Shown here: positions 1-10,555 of the stretch, in pieces
Numbering within the stretch: the stretch's first letter is position 1
How the letters are laid out: each line of letters opens with the position of its first letter
NCBI GenBank assembly: GCA_018824085.1
Contig: JAHJHI010000020.1
Coordinates: 1 to 64,000, forward strand
From: Gammaproteobacteria bacterium
Lineage (GTDB): Bacteria; Pseudomonadota; Gammaproteobacteria; Burkholderiales; Rhodocyclaceae
DNA: 64,000 nt
Direction of reading: 5' to 3'
Position numbers and translations under genes: made by a program
Notes under the pieces: generated by a model
Databases searched by the model: none
What the model saw: the letters and a program-made list of their open reading frames with translations, nothing else
What the model was told of the DNA's origin: nothing

Positions 1-1014
1 GAACTGATGGCGAAGCGCCGCAGCAGCGGGCGCTCGCAGGTCGACATCAGCTTTCCGGAAATCGAAAAATTCGACCACCTGCCGGCGGCACGTGTGGAGG
101 GCGCGGGCGCCTTCGTGTCCATCATGGAAGGGTGCTCGAAGTACTGCACCTTCTGCGTCGTGCCCTATACGCGGGGCGAAGAGGTGTCGCGTCCGCTGGA
201 GGACATCCTGACCGAAGTCGCGACGCTGGTCGCGCAGGGCGTCAAGGAAGTCACGTTGCTGGGCCAGAACGTCAATGCCTGGCGAGCCCCGATCAGCCGC
301 GATTCGGATGCGATGGGCGATTTCGCATTCCTGCTGGAATGCGTGCATGACCTGCCCGGCATCGAACGCATCCGCTACACCACGTCGCATCCGCGGGAGA
401 TGACGCAACGCGTCATCGACGCCTACGCGCGCCTGCCCAAGCTGGTGTCGCAGTTGCACCTGCCGGTGCAGTCGGGCTCGGACCGCGTGCTGGCCGCGAT
501 GAAGCGTGGCTATACGGTGCTCGAATACAAGGCGGTCGTGCGCAAGCTGCGCGCCGCACGCCCCGACCTGTCCCTCAGTTCGGATTTCATCATCGGTTTC
601 CCGGGCGAAAGCGACGAGGATTTCGAAAAGACGATGAAACTGATCGAGGATGTCGGTTTCGACAACAGCTTCAGCTTCGTCTATAGCGCGCGTCCGGGCA
701 CGCCGGCGGCCGAACTTGCCGATGACACACCGCCGGCCGTGAAGCAGGCCCGGCTCGCCCGCCTGCAAAGGCGCATCGAAGAGCAGACGCAGCTGATCAG
801 CCAGGGCATGGTGGGGTCGGTGCAGCGCATCCTGGTCGAAGGGCATTCACGCAAGGACGACAGCGAACTTGCCGGGCGCACGGACAATAACCGGGTCGTC
901 AATTTCCCCGGTCCGGCGCGCCTGATCGGTCATTTCATCGACGTGCGCATCGAATCGGCGCTGCCACACAGCCTGCGAGGCGAGGTCATGACGCGCGAGG
1001 TGATCGACGCTTGA
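1..1014 (+). CDS. miaB: tRNA-2-methylthio-N6-dimethylallyladenosine synthase MiaB, 5'-truncated by window edge
   Basis: Radical-SAM methylthiotransferase that converts i6A37 to ms2i6A37 in tRNAs reading UNN codons. The reading frame is open at base 1, so the N-terminal methylthiotransferase domain (roughly 110-130 residues by comparison with E. coli MiaB) lies outside the window. The radical-SAM cluster motif CSKYCTFC (C-x3-C-x2-C) is encoded near 133-156, and the last ~65 residues look like the TRAM RNA-binding domain ([18 protein letters not shown]). The stop overlaps the TTG start of the phoH-like gene by 4 bp, so this is the head of a miaB-phoH-ybeY-corC-lnt run. MtaB-type enzymes are an alternative, but this operon is typical of MiaB. 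Confidence 0.96.
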   Translation, partial: ELMAKRRSSGRSQVDISFPEIEKFDHLPAARVEGAGAFVSIMEGCSKYCTFCVVPYTRGEEVSRPLEDILTEVATLVAQGVKEVTLLGQNVNAWRAPISRDSDAMGDFAFLLECVHDLPGIERIRYTTSHPREMTQRVIDAYARLPKLVSQLHLPVQSGSDRVLAAMKRGYTVLEYKAVVRKLRAARPDLSLSSDFIIGFPGESDEDFEKTMKLIEDVGFDNSFSFVYSARPGTPAAELADDTPPAVKQARLARLQRRIEEQTQLISQGMVGSVQRILVEGHSRKDDSELAGRTDNNRVVNFPGPARLIGHFIDVRIESALPHSLRGEVMTREVIDA

Positions 1015-1994
1015 AGCCGAAACCGCTGGAACTCGTTCTCGAGCCGCTCGACAACACGCGACTCGCCAATCTGTGCGGCGTGCTGGACGAGAATCTGCGC
1101 CAGCTCGAATCGGCCTATGACGTCGAGATCGCCCGCCGTGGCGAACGATTCCGGGTCAGCGGCGAGACGGCGCAGTCGCAGCGCGCGGCGACCGCGTTGC
1201 GCCACTTCTACAGCGTGGCCGGCGACCATCTGAGCGTTGATGCGATCCAGCTCGGCCTGATCGAGCTGTCGAATCGCGGCCGGTCGGACGAGACCGCACC
1301 GGCGCTGCTCACGCGCAAGAGCAATCTGCATGGGCGCACGCCGCGCCAGATCCAGTACCTGAGGCAGATACAGGACCACGACATCACGTTCGGCATCGGT
1401 CCGGCCGGCACCGGCAAGACCTACCTTGCCGTGGCCAGTGCCGTCGATGCGCTGGAGCGCGAATCGGTGGCGCGCATCGTGCTGACCCGTCCGGCGGTGG
1501 AAGCGGGCGAGCGGCTCGGCTTCCTGCCGGGTGATCTGGCGCAAAAGGTCGATCCGTATCTGCGTCCGCTGTACGACGCGCTGTACGACCTGATGGGTTT
1601 CGAGCGCGTGGCGCGCGCGTTTGAGCGGCAGGTCATAGAGATCGCGCCGCTGGCCTACATGCGGGGGCGCACGCTCAACAACGCCTTCATCATTCTCGAC
1701 GAGGCGCAGAACACCACGCCGGAGCAGATGAAGATGTTCCTGACGCGCATGGGCATCGGGTCGAAGGCGGTCATCACCGGCGACCTGACGCAGATCGACC
1801 TGCCGCGCGGCCACAAGAGCGGTCTGGGCGAGGCGAGCAAGATATTGCGCGAGGTCCGCGGCATCGCCATGACCGATTTTCTGGCGGAGGACGTGGTGCG
1901 CCATCCGCTCGTGGCACGCATCGTGGCCGCCTATGAGCGGTTCGACGCCGAGCGCGAGGCGGCCGACGCGATGCGCAAGGGCCCGCGCGGCTGA
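1011..1994 (+). CDS. ybeZ: PhoH-family ATPase (YbeZ)
   Basis: PhoH-like P-loop ATPase of 327 residues, the usual size for YbeZ. Walker A GPAGTGKT lies at residues 130-137 and a Walker B stretch FIILDEAQN follows near 225-233, with the family-typical TTPEQMKM after it. The start is TTG at 1011, overlapping the miaB stop as TTGA; no better in-frame start precedes the conserved N-terminus. The stop shares a base with the ATG of ybeY. YbeZ proteins act with the endoribonuclease YbeY in RNA metabolism, and the tight spacing here supports that partnership. The exact biochemical role of YbeZ is not settled. Confidence 0.95.
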   Translation: MKPKPLELVLEPLDNTRLANLCGVLDENLRQLESAYDVEIARRGERFRVSGETAQSQRAATALRHFYSVAGDHLSVDAIQLGLIELSNRGRSDETAPALLTRKSNLHGRTPRQIQYLRQIQDHDITFGIGPAGTGKTYLAVASAVDALERESVARIVLTRPAVEAGERLGFLPGDLAQKVDPYLRPLYDALYDLMGFERVARAFERQVIEIAPLAYMRGRTLNNAFIILDEAQNTTPEQMKMFLTRMGIGSKAVITGDLTQIDLPRGHKSGLGEASKILREVRGIAMTDFLAEDVVRHPLVARIVAAYERFDAEREAADAMRKGPRG

Positions 1995-2449
1995 TGCGCC
2001 TGAACCTGTCCGTGCAGTACGCCTGCCCGCGCGAAGCGTGCCCGCAGCGCGAAGACGTGAAACGCTGGGTGCGCGCCGCGCTTGACCCCGATGTGGTCGA
2101 GCGCGCCGACATCGCCGTGCGTTTCGTTGATGACGACGAGGCGCGTGTGCTCAATCTCGAATACCGCCAGCGCGACTACGCGACCAATGTGCTGTCCTTT
2201 CCCTACAGCCAGGGCGCGCACCTGAGCGGCGACCTGGTCGTGTGCCAGCCGGTGCTGGCGCGCGAGGCCTTGTCGCAGCGCAAGTCCTTCGCCGATCACG
2301 CCACCCATCTCATCGTGCATGGCGTGCTGCATCTGCAGGGGTGGGACCATGAAACGTCCGAACAGGACGCCGAGGCGATGGAGGACGAGGAGCGCATCAT
2401 CCTGTCCGCGCTCGGTGTGGCTGACCCTTACGCCGCCGACGCGGTCTGA
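1994..2449 (+). CDS. ybeY: Endoribonuclease / rRNA maturation factor YbeY
   Basis: Single-domain zinc endoribonuclease (151 residues) used in 16S rRNA 3'-end maturation and ribosome quality control. The diagnostic H-x3-H-x5-H motif is [11 protein letters not shown], with H109, H113 and H119 as predicted zinc ligands. The ATG overlaps the last base of the phoH-like stop, which implies translational coupling. The N-terminal half carries the usual [14 protein letters not shown] segment. Nothing about the length or the motif is unusual. Confidence 0.97.
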   Translation: MRLNLSVQYACPREACPQREDVKRWVRAALDPDVVERADIAVRFVDDDEARVLNLEYRQRDYATNVLSFPYSQGAHLSGDLVVCQPVLAREALSQRKSFADHATHLIVHGVLHLQGWDHETSEQDAEAMEDEERIILSALGVADPYAADAV

Positions 2450-2514
2450 CGCACACCGTCGCCGTCGGAAAGCCCGTGTGCCGGTCTGACGCGAAATCGA
2501 CACGCTTGCCGGGT

Positions 2515-2520
2515 TACACT
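2515..2520 (+). promoter_or_regulatory. Candidate -10 element for corC
   Basis: TACACT lies 28 bp before the corC ATG in a 99-bp gap after ybeY, so corC-lnt may have its own promoter inside the conserved gene run. I see no convincing -35 hexamer at 16-18 bp, so this is weak evidence. Confidence 0.3.
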
Positions 2521-2548
2521 AGACGCGTCTTCGTTCCCCCAGTCCCGC

Positions 2549-3412
2549 ATGGACAGTAGTCCTTCTACCTCGCAGCGTCCCGGTTTTCTCGAACGTTTGT
2601 CCCACCTTCTGATGCGTGAGCCGGAAGATCGGGAACAACTGCTGATGCTGCTGCACTCCGCTTTCGAACGCAATCTGCTCGACGCCGACGCCCTCTCCAT
2701 CATCGAAGGTGCGCTCCAGGTATCGGACATGCCGGTGCGCGAGGTCATGATTCCGCGCGCCCAGATGGATTGCATCGACATCGACGACCCGCTCGACAAG
2801 GTGGTCGAAACCGCGCTGCGCACGGCGCATTCCCGTTTCCCGGTCATCGGCGAAAATCGCGATGACGTCATCGGCATCCTGCTCGCCAAGGATTTGCTCC
2901 GGCTGATGTCCGGCCACGACGACAGCCTGCGTGAAATGCTGCGCCCGGCCGTGTTCATCCCGGAATCGAAGCGGCTGAATGTGCTGCTGCGCGAATTCCG
3001 GGCGAGCCGCAACCACATGGCCATCGTCGTCGACGAGTATGGCGGTGTTGCCGGACTGGTCACCATCGAGGACGTGCTGGAGCAGATCGTCGGTGACATC
3101 GAGGACGAATACGACTTCGATGAATCGGCGGACAACATCCGTCTCGATCAGGCAGGTCGCTATCGCGTCAAGGCCGGCACCGAAATCGAGGACTTCAACG
3201 AAGCCTTCGGCATCGAACTGGACGACGATGCGTACGATACCGTCGGCGGTCTGGTCATCCATCAGCTCGGCCGCCTGCCCAAGCGCGGCGAAGTGGTGCA
3301 GGTCGAAGGGCTGCGCATCACGGTGCTGCGCGCCGACAGCCGGCGCGTGCATACGCTGATGGTGGACCGTACGCCGCAGGCAAGCGCCGACGTCGCAGCC
3401 AGCGCCGGATGA
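2549..3412 (+). CDS. corC: CorC/HlyC-family CBS-domain protein (magnesium/cobalt efflux accessory)
   Basis: 287-residue cytoplasmic protein with tandem CBS domains (about residues 68-190, starting at MIPRAQMDCI and including the EYGGVAGLVTIEDVLE block) and a C-terminal CorC_HlyC domain (about 205-285). There are no membrane segments, so it is the short YbeX/CorC type rather than the membrane CNNM-like paralogues. Its usual position between ybeY and lnt is kept, and its stop overlaps the lnt start by 4 bp. The family is linked to Mg/Co efflux and, through its genetic neighbourhood, to ribosome health. The ligand is not known from sequence. Confidence 0.93.
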   Translation: MDSSPSTSQRPGFLERLSHLLMREPEDREQLLMLLHSAFERNLLDADALSIIEGALQVSDMPVREVMIPRAQMDCIDIDDPLDKVVETALRTAHSRFPVIGENRDDVIGILLAKDLLRLMSGHDDSLREMLRPAVFIPESKRLNVLLREFRASRNHMAIVVDEYGGVAGLVTIEDVLEQIVGDIEDEYDFDESADNIRLDQAGRYRVKAGTEIEDFNEAFGIELDDDAYDTVGGLVIHQLGRLPKRGEVVQVEGLRITVLRADSRRVHTLMVDRTPQASADVAASAG

Positions 3413-4896
3413 AGCTGCTGCCGCGGCTGCTTCTGGCCGCCACGGCGGGTGCGATGGCGGTTGCCGGCTTCGCGCCGTTCGCCGTGTTCGCGCTGCCGAT
3501 GCTGTCGCTGGCCACGTTGCTCTGGCTCGTCGATCGCTGCGACGGGCGGACCGCCGCGCTCACCGGCCTGGTGTTCGGCCTCGGCTGGTTCCTCACCGGC
3601 GTGTCCTGGGTGCATGTGAGCCTGCATCATTTCGGCGGCATGCCGATGCTGCTGTCGCTGCTTGCGACCTTTCTCTTCTGTGTCTACCTGTCGTTCTTTC
3701 CGGCGGCCGCCTGCGCGGCCTTCGTGGCCTTGCGGCCGCGCGGCTGGCTGTTTGCGCCGGTCTTTGCCAGCCTGTGGGTGCTCGGCGAGTGGCTGCGCGG
3801 CTCCTTGCTGACCGGTTTTCCGTGGCTGGCCAGCGGTTACGCGCATGCGCCGCCCAGTCCGCTTGCCGGCTACGTGCCCGTGCTCGGCGTCCATGGCGTC
3901 GCGTGGATTGCCGCCGTCATCGCCGGCGTGCTGTCCGCCATCGTGCTTCGTCGCGTGCGATTGCGGGTGGCGGTGCCGGTGCTCGCCGTTCTCCTGGCCG
4001 GCGCTGCGCTGCTCGGTTCGGTGCAATGGACCGAGCCCGTCGGGCGCCGCCTCACCGTCAGCCTGCTTCAGGGCAATATCGAGCAGAGCCTGAAATGGGT
4101 GCCCGAGCGCTTGCCGGATTCGATGAGCACCTATCTCGAACTGGCGCGCGCATGGCCGGCCGATCTGGTGGTGCTGCCCGAGACGGCGATCCCGCTTGCC
4201 TACGACGAGATCGACCCGGCCTGGCTGATGGCGCTGCGCGAGACCGGCCGCGACGTGCTCATGGGCGCGATCACGCTGGGCCGCAACGACGCCGGCGAAC
4301 GCCGTTACTTCAACAGCGCGGTCGCGCTCGGACATCAGGACGAGCGCTACAGCAAGTCGCACCTCGTACCGTTCGGCGAGTTCACGCCGCCGCTGTTCGC
4401 CTGGACGTTGTCCGTGCTGTCGATTCCGATGTCGGACTTCGGTCGCGGTGTGCGTCCCCAGCCGCCGCTGGCGCTGTCCGGCGAAAAGGTTGCCGTGAAC
4501 ATCTGTTATGAGGACGTGTTCGGCGAGGAACTGATCGGCGGCGCGCGCGATGCGACCTTGCTGGTGAATGTGTCGAATACCGCATGGTTCGGCGACTCGC
4601 TGGCGCAGCCGCAGCATCTGCAGATTGCACAGGTGCGTGCGCTGGAACTCGGCCGCCCGATGCTGCGCGCGACGAACACCGGCATGACGGCGGCCATCGG
4701 CGCCGATGGCCGGGTCATCGCCGCACTGCCGCCGTTCGAGCGCGCTGCGCTGCGCGTCGAACTGTCCGGCAGCGAAGGGCTGACGCCCTACATGCGCTGG
4801 GGCAACGTGCCGGTCGTGCTCGTTGCGGTGCTGTGCATTGCGGTCGCGATGATGCGGCGCACACGAATTTCAACAGAGTACGGGCCGAGCCGGTAA
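3409..4896 (+). CDS. lnt: Apolipoprotein N-acyltransferase Lnt
   Basis: Inner-membrane enzyme that adds the third acyl chain to lipoproteins after Lgt and LspA. Residues 1-205 hold about seven hydrophobic segments, followed by a periplasmic nitrilase-like domain. The catalytic triad can be placed at E258 (VVLPETAIP), K316 (YSKSHLVPFGEF) and C366 (VNICYEDVFG), and a final hydrophobic helix precedes the C-terminus. Length 495 is normal. ATG overlaps the corC stop (ATGA). Its predicted clients in this window include LptE, the RND adaptor, the outer-membrane factor and QseG. Confidence 0.97.
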   Translation: MKLLPRLLLAATAGAMAVAGFAPFAVFALPMLSLATLLWLVDRCDGRTAALTGLVFGLGWFLTGVSWVHVSLHHFGGMPMLLSLLATFLFCVYLSFFPAAACAAFVALRPRGWLFAPVFASLWVLGEWLRGSLLTGFPWLASGYAHAPPSPLAGYVPVLGVHGVAWIAAVIAGVLSAIVLRRVRLRVAVPVLAVLLAGAALLGSVQWTEPVGRRLTVSLLQGNIEQSLKWVPERLPDSMSTYLELARAWPADLVVLPETAIPLAYDEIDPAWLMALRETGRDVLMGAITLGRNDAGERRYFNSAVALGHQDERYSKSHLVPFGEFTPPLFAWTLSVLSIPMSDFGRGVRPQPPLALSGEKVAVNICYEDVFGEELIGGARDATLLVNVSNTAWFGDSLAQPQHLQIAQVRALELGRPMLRATNTGMTAAIGADGRVIAALPPFERAALRVELSGSEGLTPYMRWGNVPVVLVAVLCIAVAMMRRTRISTEYGPSR

Positions 4897-4899
4897 AAT
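4894..4899 (+). promoter_or_regulatory. Candidate -10 element for glyQS
   Basis: TAAAAT followed by CCGGCC, 27 bp before the glyQ ATG and overlapping the lnt stop. The same TAnAAT-CCGGCC arrangement recurs before folB. No clear -35 is seen. Confidence 0.35.
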
Positions 4900-4926
4900 C
4901 CGGCCTTTCCAATCCCGTCTGGCCCC

Positions 4927-5877
4927 ATGTCCGCCGCACCCACATTCCAGGAAGTGCTGCTGCGTCTGTCCCGTTTCTGGGGCGACCAGAACTGCGCGCT
5001 GCTTCAACCGTACGACATCGAGGTCGGTGCCGGCACCTTCCATACCGCCACCTTCCTGCGTGCCATCGGCCCGGAACCCTGGCGCGCCGCCTACGTCCAG
5101 CCATCGCGCCGGCCGAAGGACGGTCGCTACGGCGAAAACCCGAACCGCCTGCAGCACTACTACCAGTTCCAGGTGGCGCTCAAGCCGTCGCCGCCGAACA
5201 TCCAGGATCTCTACATCGACAGCCTGCGTGCGCTCGGTCTCGATCCGACGAAGCATGACATCCGTTTCGTCGAGGACGATTGGGAGTCGCCCACGCTCGG
5301 CGCCTGGGGGCTGGGCTGGGAGGTGTGGCTGGACGGCATGGAAGTCACGCAGTTCACGTATTTCCAGGAAGTGGGTTCGATCCCGTGCAAACCGGTGCTC
5401 GGTGAAATCACCTACGGTGCGGAGCGGCTCGCGATGTACCTGCAGGGCGTGGAGAACGTCTATGACCTCGTGTGGGCGCCCGGCGTGACCTATGGCGACG
5501 TGTATCACCAGAACGAGGTCGAACAGTCGACCTACAACTTCGAGCACTCGAATGTCGAATGGCTGTTCCGCCAGTTCAACGACTATGAATCCGAAGCCAG
5601 GCGTCTGATCGAGGCGGGCCTGCCGTTGCCCGGTTATGAAATGGTGATGAAGGCGTCGCACAGCTTCAACATGCTCGATGCGCGCGGCGCCATATCCGTG
5701 ACCGAGCGCGCCGCATACATTGGCCGCGTGCGCGCGCTGGCGCGTCTCGTGGCGCAGGCCTACTACGCATCGCGCGAGGCGCGCGGCTTCCCGATGGCCG
5801 ATCTGGGCAGCGAGCGGCTGCGCGCGCTGCTCGGCGAAGAGGAGTGCAGCCGCATCGAAGCGTTGCGCGCCGCCTGA
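4927..5877 (+). CDS. glyQ: Glycyl-tRNA synthetase alpha subunit
   Basis: Catalytic alpha subunit of the bacterial alpha2beta2 glycyl-tRNA synthetase, 316 residues. The class II core is evident from the N-terminal [20 protein letters not shown] and the strongly conserved [20 protein letters not shown] and FQVALKPSP stretches. It begins with ATG 27 bp after a TAAAAT -10-like element and is followed 49 bp later by glyS, the standard pair. It acts in the cytoplasm charging tRNA-Gly. Confidence 0.98.
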   Translation: MSAAPTFQEVLLRLSRFWGDQNCALLQPYDIEVGAGTFHTATFLRAIGPEPWRAAYVQPSRRPKDGRYGENPNRLQHYYQFQVALKPSPPNIQDLYIDSLRALGLDPTKHDIRFVEDDWESPTLGAWGLGWEVWLDGMEVTQFTYFQEVGSIPCKPVLGEITYGAERLAMYLQGVENVYDLVWAPGVTYGDVYHQNEVEQSTYNFEHSNVEWLFRQFNDYESEARRLIEAGLPLPGYEMVMKASHSFNMLDARGAISVTERAAYIGRVRALARLVAQAYYASREARGFPMADLGSERLRALLGEEECSRIEALRAA

Positions 5878-5926
5878 CACCCATCTGACTTCCGGTCGCC
5901 ACCGGCTGGCCGGTACTGGAATACGT

Positions 5927-8032
5927 ATGCAAGCCACATTGCTGGTCGAATTGCTGACCGAAGAATTGCCGCCCCGCGCACTGTCGCGCCTGGGCGAAGT
6001 GTTTGCCGACGCGGTGTTCGCGTCGCTGGTGGATCGCGGCCTCGTGGCCGCTGACGCGCGCATGGACCGCTATGCGAGTCCGCGCCGGCTGGCGCTGACC
6101 GTTCAGGGCGTCGTCGAACGCGCACAGGACACGGTGGCCGACGAAAAGCTGATGCCGGTGTCCGTGGCGCTCGACGCCGCCGGTGCGCCGACGCCTGCGC
6201 TGCTGAAGAAGCTTCAGGCCAAGGGCATACCTGTGGCGGCGCTCCCTCAGTTCACGCGCCGCGTCGACGGCAAGAGCGAAACGCTGTTCCACGCGATGAC
6301 GGTGCCGGGCGCCGTACTCGACGACGTGCTGGCCGGCATCGTGCTCGACGCACTGAAGAAGCTGCCGATTCCCAAACTGATGCGCTGGTCCGACTGCGAC
6401 TTCCAGTTCGTGCGGCCGGTGCACGGGCTGGTGATGCTGCACGGCGGACGCATCGTGCCGGGCATGGCGTTCGGGCATCAGAGCGGACGCAGCACGCGCG
6501 GCCACCGCTTCATGGGCGATGGCGAAGTCACGATGGCGGATGCCGACGAATACGCGCGTGCGCTGTACGAGCGCGGGGCCGTGATGGCGTCGTTCGAGGC
6601 GCGGCGCGCACTCATCGTGCAGCGTCTTGCACAGGCCTGCGCCGGGCTGGGCGACGGCGTGCATCACGTAGATGACGCGGCGCTGATCGACGAAGTGACC
6701 GCGCTCGTCGAAAACCCGAACGTCTACGTCGCGCAGTTCGAACCGGAATTCCTCGCGGTGCCGCAGGAGTGCCTCATCCTGACGATGAAGGCCAACCAGA
6801 AATACTTTCCGCTGCTCGACGCCGAAGGGCGCCTGCTGAACCGCTTTCTCGTCGTGTCCAACATGCAGGTCGACGATGCGCACAACATCGTGTCCGGCAA
6901 CGAACGCGTCGTGCGCGCCCGCCTGTCGGACGCGCGCTTCTTCTTCGAGCAGGACCGCAAGACGCCGCTCGCCGCGCGCATCACGAAGATGGACGCCGTC
7001 GTCTATCACAACCGGCTCGGCAGCCAGTTCGACCGCGTCATGCGCGTCCAGCGCCTGAGCACGGAGATCGCGACCCGGCTCGATGCCGACGTGATGCAGG
7101 CGGCGCGTGCCGGCCTGCTGGCCAAGGCGGACCTGCTGACCGACATGGTCGGCGAGTTCCCCGAGCTGCAGGGCACCATGGGGCGCTACTACGCGCTGCA
7201 CGACGGCGAAGCGGCGGCCGTTGCCGCGGCGGTGGAGCAGCACTACCGCCCGCGCTTCGCGGGCGATGCGCTGCCCGAGGGTCCGGTCGCCAGCGCGGTC
7301 GCGCTGGCCGACAAGCTTGACGCGCTGGCTGGCTTCTTCGGCATCGGCCAGATTCCGACCGGTGACAAGGATCCGTTCGCGCTGCGCCGCGCCGCGCTGG
7401 GCGTGCTGCGCATCCTGATGGAAGCGCCGCTGGCGCTCGATATCGCGGAGCTGATTGCGGTGGCTGCCGGCGGCTTCCGCGCGGGGCAGGTGGGCGAGGG
7501 CGACGCGGCGGGCTTCGAGGCGCAACTGCTCGACTTCATGTTCGAACGCCTGCGCAACCTGCTGCGTGACGCCGGCCATGACGCACGGGTGATAGACGCC
7601 GTGCTGGCGCAGCGCCCGACCCGCATCGACCTGGTGACGGCCAAGCTGGCGGCGGTCGCGGCCTTTTCGGCGCTGCCCGAAGCGCAGGCGCTGGCGGCGG
7701 CCAACAAGCGCATCGTCAACATCCTGCGCAAGGCCGACGGTGAGCGCGGCGCGGTGGATGCCGCGCTGTTTTCCGAGCCGGCCGAACGCGAGCTGCATGC
7801 GGCGCTCGGCGCGATCACTCCCGCATTGCGGGCCGATCTGGACGCGGGCCGTTACGGCGCCGCGCTGAATGCGCTGGCGCAATTGCGCGCGGCGGTGGAT
7901 CGCTTCTTCGACGGCGTCATGGTGAATACGGATGACGTGAAGGTGCGCATGAACCGTCTCGCGCTGCTTGGCGAACTGGCGGCGGCAATGAACGCGGTGG
8001 CGGACATTTCACGCCTCGAACTGAAGGACTAG
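5927..8032 (+). CDS. glyS: Glycyl-tRNA synthetase beta subunit
   Basis: 701-residue tRNA-binding beta subunit of the tetrameric GlyRS. The ATG at 5927 ([16 protein letters not shown]) matches the conserved family N-terminus; the same frame is open upstream through glyQ, but that part is shadow sequence. The middle has [12 protein letters not shown] and [10 protein letters not shown] blocks typical of GlyS, and the C-terminal ~100 residues form the DALR-like anticodon-binding region ([16 protein letters not shown]). It works only with GlyQ, encoded 49 bp upstream. Confidence 0.98.
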   Translation: MQATLLVELLTEELPPRALSRLGEVFADAVFASLVDRGLVAADARMDRYASPRRLALTVQGVVERAQDTVADEKLMPVSVALDAAGAPTPALLKKLQAKGIPVAALPQFTRRVDGKSETLFHAMTVPGAVLDDVLAGIVLDALKKLPIPKLMRWSDCDFQFVRPVHGLVMLHGGRIVPGMAFGHQSGRSTRGHRFMGDGEVTMADADEYARALYERGAVMASFEARRALIVQRLAQACAGLGDGVHHVDDAALIDEVTALVENPNVYVAQFEPEFLAVPQECLILTMKANQKYFPLLDAEGRLLNRFLVVSNMQVDDAHNIVSGNERVVRARLSDARFFFEQDRKTPLAARITKMDAVVYHNRLGSQFDRVMRVQRLSTEIATRLDADVMQAARAGLLAKADLLTDMVGEFPELQGTMGRYYALHDGEAAAVAAAVEQHYRPRFAGDALPEGPVASAVALADKLDALAGFFGIGQIPTGDKDPFALRRAALGVLRILMEAPLALDIAELIAVAAGGFRAGQVGEGDAAGFEAQLLDFMFERLRNLLRDAGHDARVIDAVLAQRPTRIDLVTAKLAAVAAFSALPEAQALAAANKRIVNILRKADGERGAVDAALFSEPAERELHAALGAITPALRADLDAGRYGAALNALAQLRAAVDRFFDGVMVNTDDVKVRMNRLALLGELAAAMNAVADISRLELKD

Positions 8033-8075
8033 GCGGTGGCGACATACCGGCAAGCGCTGTGCGCGGAGGCCTGAC

Positions 8076-8636
8076 ATGCAGGGGCGTTCCAAGATGAAGC
8101 TCATCATTCTTGACCGTGACGGCGTCATCAACTACGACTCCGACCAGTTCATCAAGTCGCCACAGGAGTGGCGGCCGATAGAAGGGGCGATGGAGGCGAT
8201 TTCACTGCTCAACCAGTTCGGCTGGCGCGTGGTCGTGGCGACCAACCAGTCGGGTGTCGGGCGCGGCCTGTTCGACATGGATACGCTTGCCGCCATTCAC
8301 GACAAGATGCATCGCTGCGTCGCCCAGGCGGGCGGGCGCATCGACGCGATATTCTTCTGTCCGCACGCGGCGGATTCGAAGTGCGCATGTCGCAAACCCA
8401 AGCCGGGCATGCTGCTCGAAATTTCCGAGCGCTTCAACGTCGATCTGGAGGACGTGCCGGTCGTGGGTGACAGCCTGCGCGACCTGCAGGCGGCGCTCGC
8501 CGCCGGCGCGCAGCCCGTGCTGGTGCGTACCGGAAAGGGGTTGCGCACGGAAGCCGATCCCGCGCTGCCCGAAGGTGTGCCCATTCACGACAATCTCGCC
8601 GCCATGGTGCGCGCGCTGACACTGGTAAGCGATTGA
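8076..8636 (+). CDS. gmhB: D-glycero-beta-D-manno-heptose 1,7-bisphosphate 7-phosphatase
   Basis: HAD-superfamily phosphatase of the ADP-heptose (LPS inner core) pathway, 186 residues. The nucleophile motif is LDRDGVINYDSD (D13 and D15), and the zinc-binding Cys/His loop typical of GmhB is present (CPHAADSKCACRKPKPG). VVGDSLRD supplies the later HAD acidic residues. A GGAGG sits 6 bp before the ATG at 8076; an internal ATG at 8094 (MKLIILDRDG) is a possible alternative start. It follows glyS by 43 bp and its stop overlaps plsC. A histidinol-phosphatase role is unlikely with this loop and context. Confidence 0.9.
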   Translation: MQGRSKMKLIILDRDGVINYDSDQFIKSPQEWRPIEGAMEAISLLNQFGWRVVVATNQSGVGRGLFDMDTLAAIHDKMHRCVAQAGGRIDAIFFCPHAADSKCACRKPKPGMLLEISERFNVDLEDVPVVGDSLRDLQAALAAGAQPVLVRTGKGLRTEADPALPEGVPIHDNLAAMVRALTLVSD

Positions 8637-9379
8637 TGATCTTCCTGCGGTCCGTGCTGTTCTTCGTCGTGCTGATCATTCTCACGCCGCCGTTTTCCCT
8701 GCTTGCCATCCTGGTGCGACCGCTGCCGCCGCGGGTGCGCTACCGCATCATCGGCGTGTGGACGCGCCTTGCCGTGCTGGCGCTGCGCTTCGTGGTGGGC
8801 CTGCATTACCGCGTCATCGGTGCGGAGAACCTGCCGGCACACAGTGCGGTCGTGCTGTGCAAGCATCAGTCGGCATGGGAGACGCTGAGCCTGCAGTGCA
8901 TCCTCCCGCGCGTTGCCTTCGTGTTCAAGAAGGAGTTGCTGCGCATTCCGTTCTTCGGTTGGGGACTGGCCTGCATGCCGATGATCGCGATCGACCGCGA
9001 GGCCGGCAAGGATGCGCTGGCCCAGGTGGAAGAGCAGGGCCGGACGCTGCTGGAAGAGGGCTTCTGGGTCACCGTGTTTCCCGAGGGGACGCGCATGCCG
9101 CCCGGGCAGACCCGACGCTACAAGGTGGGCGGTGCCCGTCTGGCCATGGTGACCGGGGCGCTTGTCGTGCCGATCGCACACAACGCAGGCGAGTTCTGGC
9201 GTCGCAACGCCTTCCTCAAATATCCGGGCACCATCACCGTGAGCATCGGTCCGCCGATCCGGACGCAGGGCTTGACGACGGACCAGATCAACGGGCAGGC
9301 TCAAGCCTGGATCGAAGGTGAAATGCGCAGACTTTTCCCGCATCACTATGACGCAAAGCCATTGTCCGCAGCAGCTTGA
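8636..9379 (+). CDS. plsC: 1-acyl-sn-glycerol-3-phosphate acyltransferase
   Basis: Membrane acyltransferase making phosphatidic acid from lysophosphatidic acid, about 247 residues. The N-terminal hydrophobic helix (FLRSVLFFVVLIILTPPF) anchors it. The catalytic box reads KHQSAWE, so the usual H-x4-D is H-x4-E here; the second box is FPEGTR followed by P. The start ATG (8636) overlaps the gmhB stop as TGATG, and an in-frame TTG directly before it is less likely. PlsY, which makes the substrate, is encoded at 35.5-36.1 kb. The Glu variant recurs in betaproteobacterial PlsC-like proteins to my knowledge, so I do not read it as inactivating. Confidence 0.9.
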   Translation: MIFLRSVLFFVVLIILTPPFSLLAILVRPLPPRVRYRIIGVWTRLAVLALRFVVGLHYRVIGAENLPAHSAVVLCKHQSAWETLSLQCILPRVAFVFKKELLRIPFFGWGLACMPMIAIDREAGKDALAQVEEQGRTLLEEGFWVTVFPEGTRMPPGQTRRYKVGGARLAMVTGALVVPIAHNAGEFWRRNAFLKYPGTITVSIGPPIRTQGLTTDQINGQAQAWIEGEMRRLFPHHYDAKPLSAAA

Positions 9380-10124
9380 ACTGGCGCTGGATATGCCCGA
9401 CAACGCGGCACCGCGCCCGCGCGGTCGGCACATCGTGCTTGGCCAGCAGATCATCGAATATGCGCTTCGCCGTTCGCGACGGCGCTCCATCGGGTTTTCC
9501 ATCGGCGAGTCCGGCCTGCGCGTGACCGCACCGGACTGGGTGACGCTGCCTCAGATCGAGCAGGCGCTGCGCGAGAAGCAGCGCTGGATTTTCACCAAGC
9601 TTGGCGAGGTCCGCGCCCGGCGCGCGCCGGTGCGCACCGACTGGCGCGACGGCGCCCGCCTGCCCTGGCTCGGCGGCAGCGTGATGCTGAAGCTCGGCGA
9701 CACCTGCGCGCGCCCGCTCATCGATGACGATGTGCTGCGCCTGCCGCTGCCGGCCGACGCCGACCACGATCGCGTGCGCGACGCGGTGTGCGGCTTCCTG
9801 CAACAGGAGGCGCTGGCGCGCTTTTCCCGTCGTGCAGAAGAACTCGGTGCGCGCATCGGCGTCGCGCCGTCCCGGGTCGTGCTCAGTTCCGCCAATACGC
9901 TGTGGGGCTCATGCACCGCGCAGGGCGTAATCCGGCTGAACTGGCGGCTCATCCATTTTTCCGTGCCGCTGATCGACTACGTGATTGCCCATGAACTTGC
10001 CCACCTGAAAGAGCTCAATCACTCGCGCGCGTTCTGGGACACCGTGGGGGCCATACTGCCCGGCTTCGAGGCAGCCCGCAGCGAACTGCGGGCGCACCAT
10101 CCCGGGCGTATCGTTGCGCCCTGA
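9348..10124 (+). CDS. YgjP/DUF45-family zinc metallopeptidase
   Basis: 258-residue protein of the M48-like YgjP (WLM/SprT-like) family, whose substrate is unknown. The zinc site is [11 protein letters not shown] (H215, E216, H219, H225), preceded by the family-typical [12 protein letters not shown]. There is no signal peptide, so it is probably cytoplasmic. Starting at 9348 it overlaps the end of plsC by 32 bp; ATG 9393 is an alternative that would avoid the overlap. It sits between plsC and gloA, a common but functionally unexplained position. Confidence 0.85.
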   Translation: MTQSHCPQQLELALDMPDNAAPRPRGRHIVLGQQIIEYALRRSRRRSIGFSIGESGLRVTAPDWVTLPQIEQALREKQRWIFTKLGEVRARRAPVRTDWRDGARLPWLGGSVMLKLGDTCARPLIDDDVLRLPLPADADHDRVRDAVCGFLQQEALARFSRRAEELGARIGVAPSRVVLSSANTLWGSCTAQGVIRLNWRLIHFSVPLIDYVIAHELAHLKELNHSRAFWDTVGAILPGFEAARSELRAHHPGRIVAP

Positions 10125-10149
10125 ACCACCGACTTGCGGGAGCTGGACC

Positions 10150-10539
10150 ATGAGAATCCTTCACACGATGTTGCGCGTAGGCAACCTTGACCGTTCGATC
10201 GCCTTCTACACGGAGGTGCTCGGCATGCGCGAACTGCGTCGCAACGACTATCCGGACGGAAAGTTCACGCTGGCTTTCGTCGGCTATCAGGACGAGGCGG
10301 ACGGTGCGGTGCTCGAACTGACCCACAATTGGGATACCGACGCCTACGATCTTGGCAATGGCTACGGCCACATCGCACTCGAAGTGCCGGATGCCTACGC
10401 CGCCTGTGAGCAGGTGAAGGCGCGCGGCGGGCGTGTCGTGCGTGAAGCGGGGCCCATGAAGCACGGCTCGACGGTGATCGCCTTCGTCGAAGACCCGGAC
10501 GGCTACAAGATCGAATTCATCCAGCGCGGCACCGCCTGA
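10150..10539 (+). CDS. gloA: Lactoylglutathione lyase (glyoxalase I)
   Basis: 129-residue single vicinal-oxygen-chelate pair that isomerises the methylglyoxal-glutathione hemithioacetal. Predicted metal ligands are H5 ([10 protein letters not shown]), the Glu in AVLELTHNW, the His in GYGHIALEV and the Glu in [12 protein letters not shown]-type substrate segments appear as FYTEVLGM and [15 protein letters not shown]. The start at 10150 follows CGGGAG; an upstream in-frame start is less likely because the conserved fold begins at MRILH. It is the last gene of the rightward block and converges with the hybrid kinase. Confidence 0.94.
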   Translation: MRILHTMLRVGNLDRSIAFYTEVLGMRELRRNDYPDGKFTLAFVGYQDEADGAVLELTHNWDTDAYDLGNGYGHIALEVPDAYAACEQVKARGGRVVREAGPMKHGSTVIAFVEDPDGYKIEFIQRGTA

Positions 10540-10555
10540 CGCGCCCCGGGCGGGG

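Noticed and set aside
8636-9379. PlsC as inactive because of H-x4-E instead of H-x4-D
   Set aside because: The rest of the catalytic set (FPEGTR) is intact, and the same substitution seems common in related sequences, so I treat it as functional.
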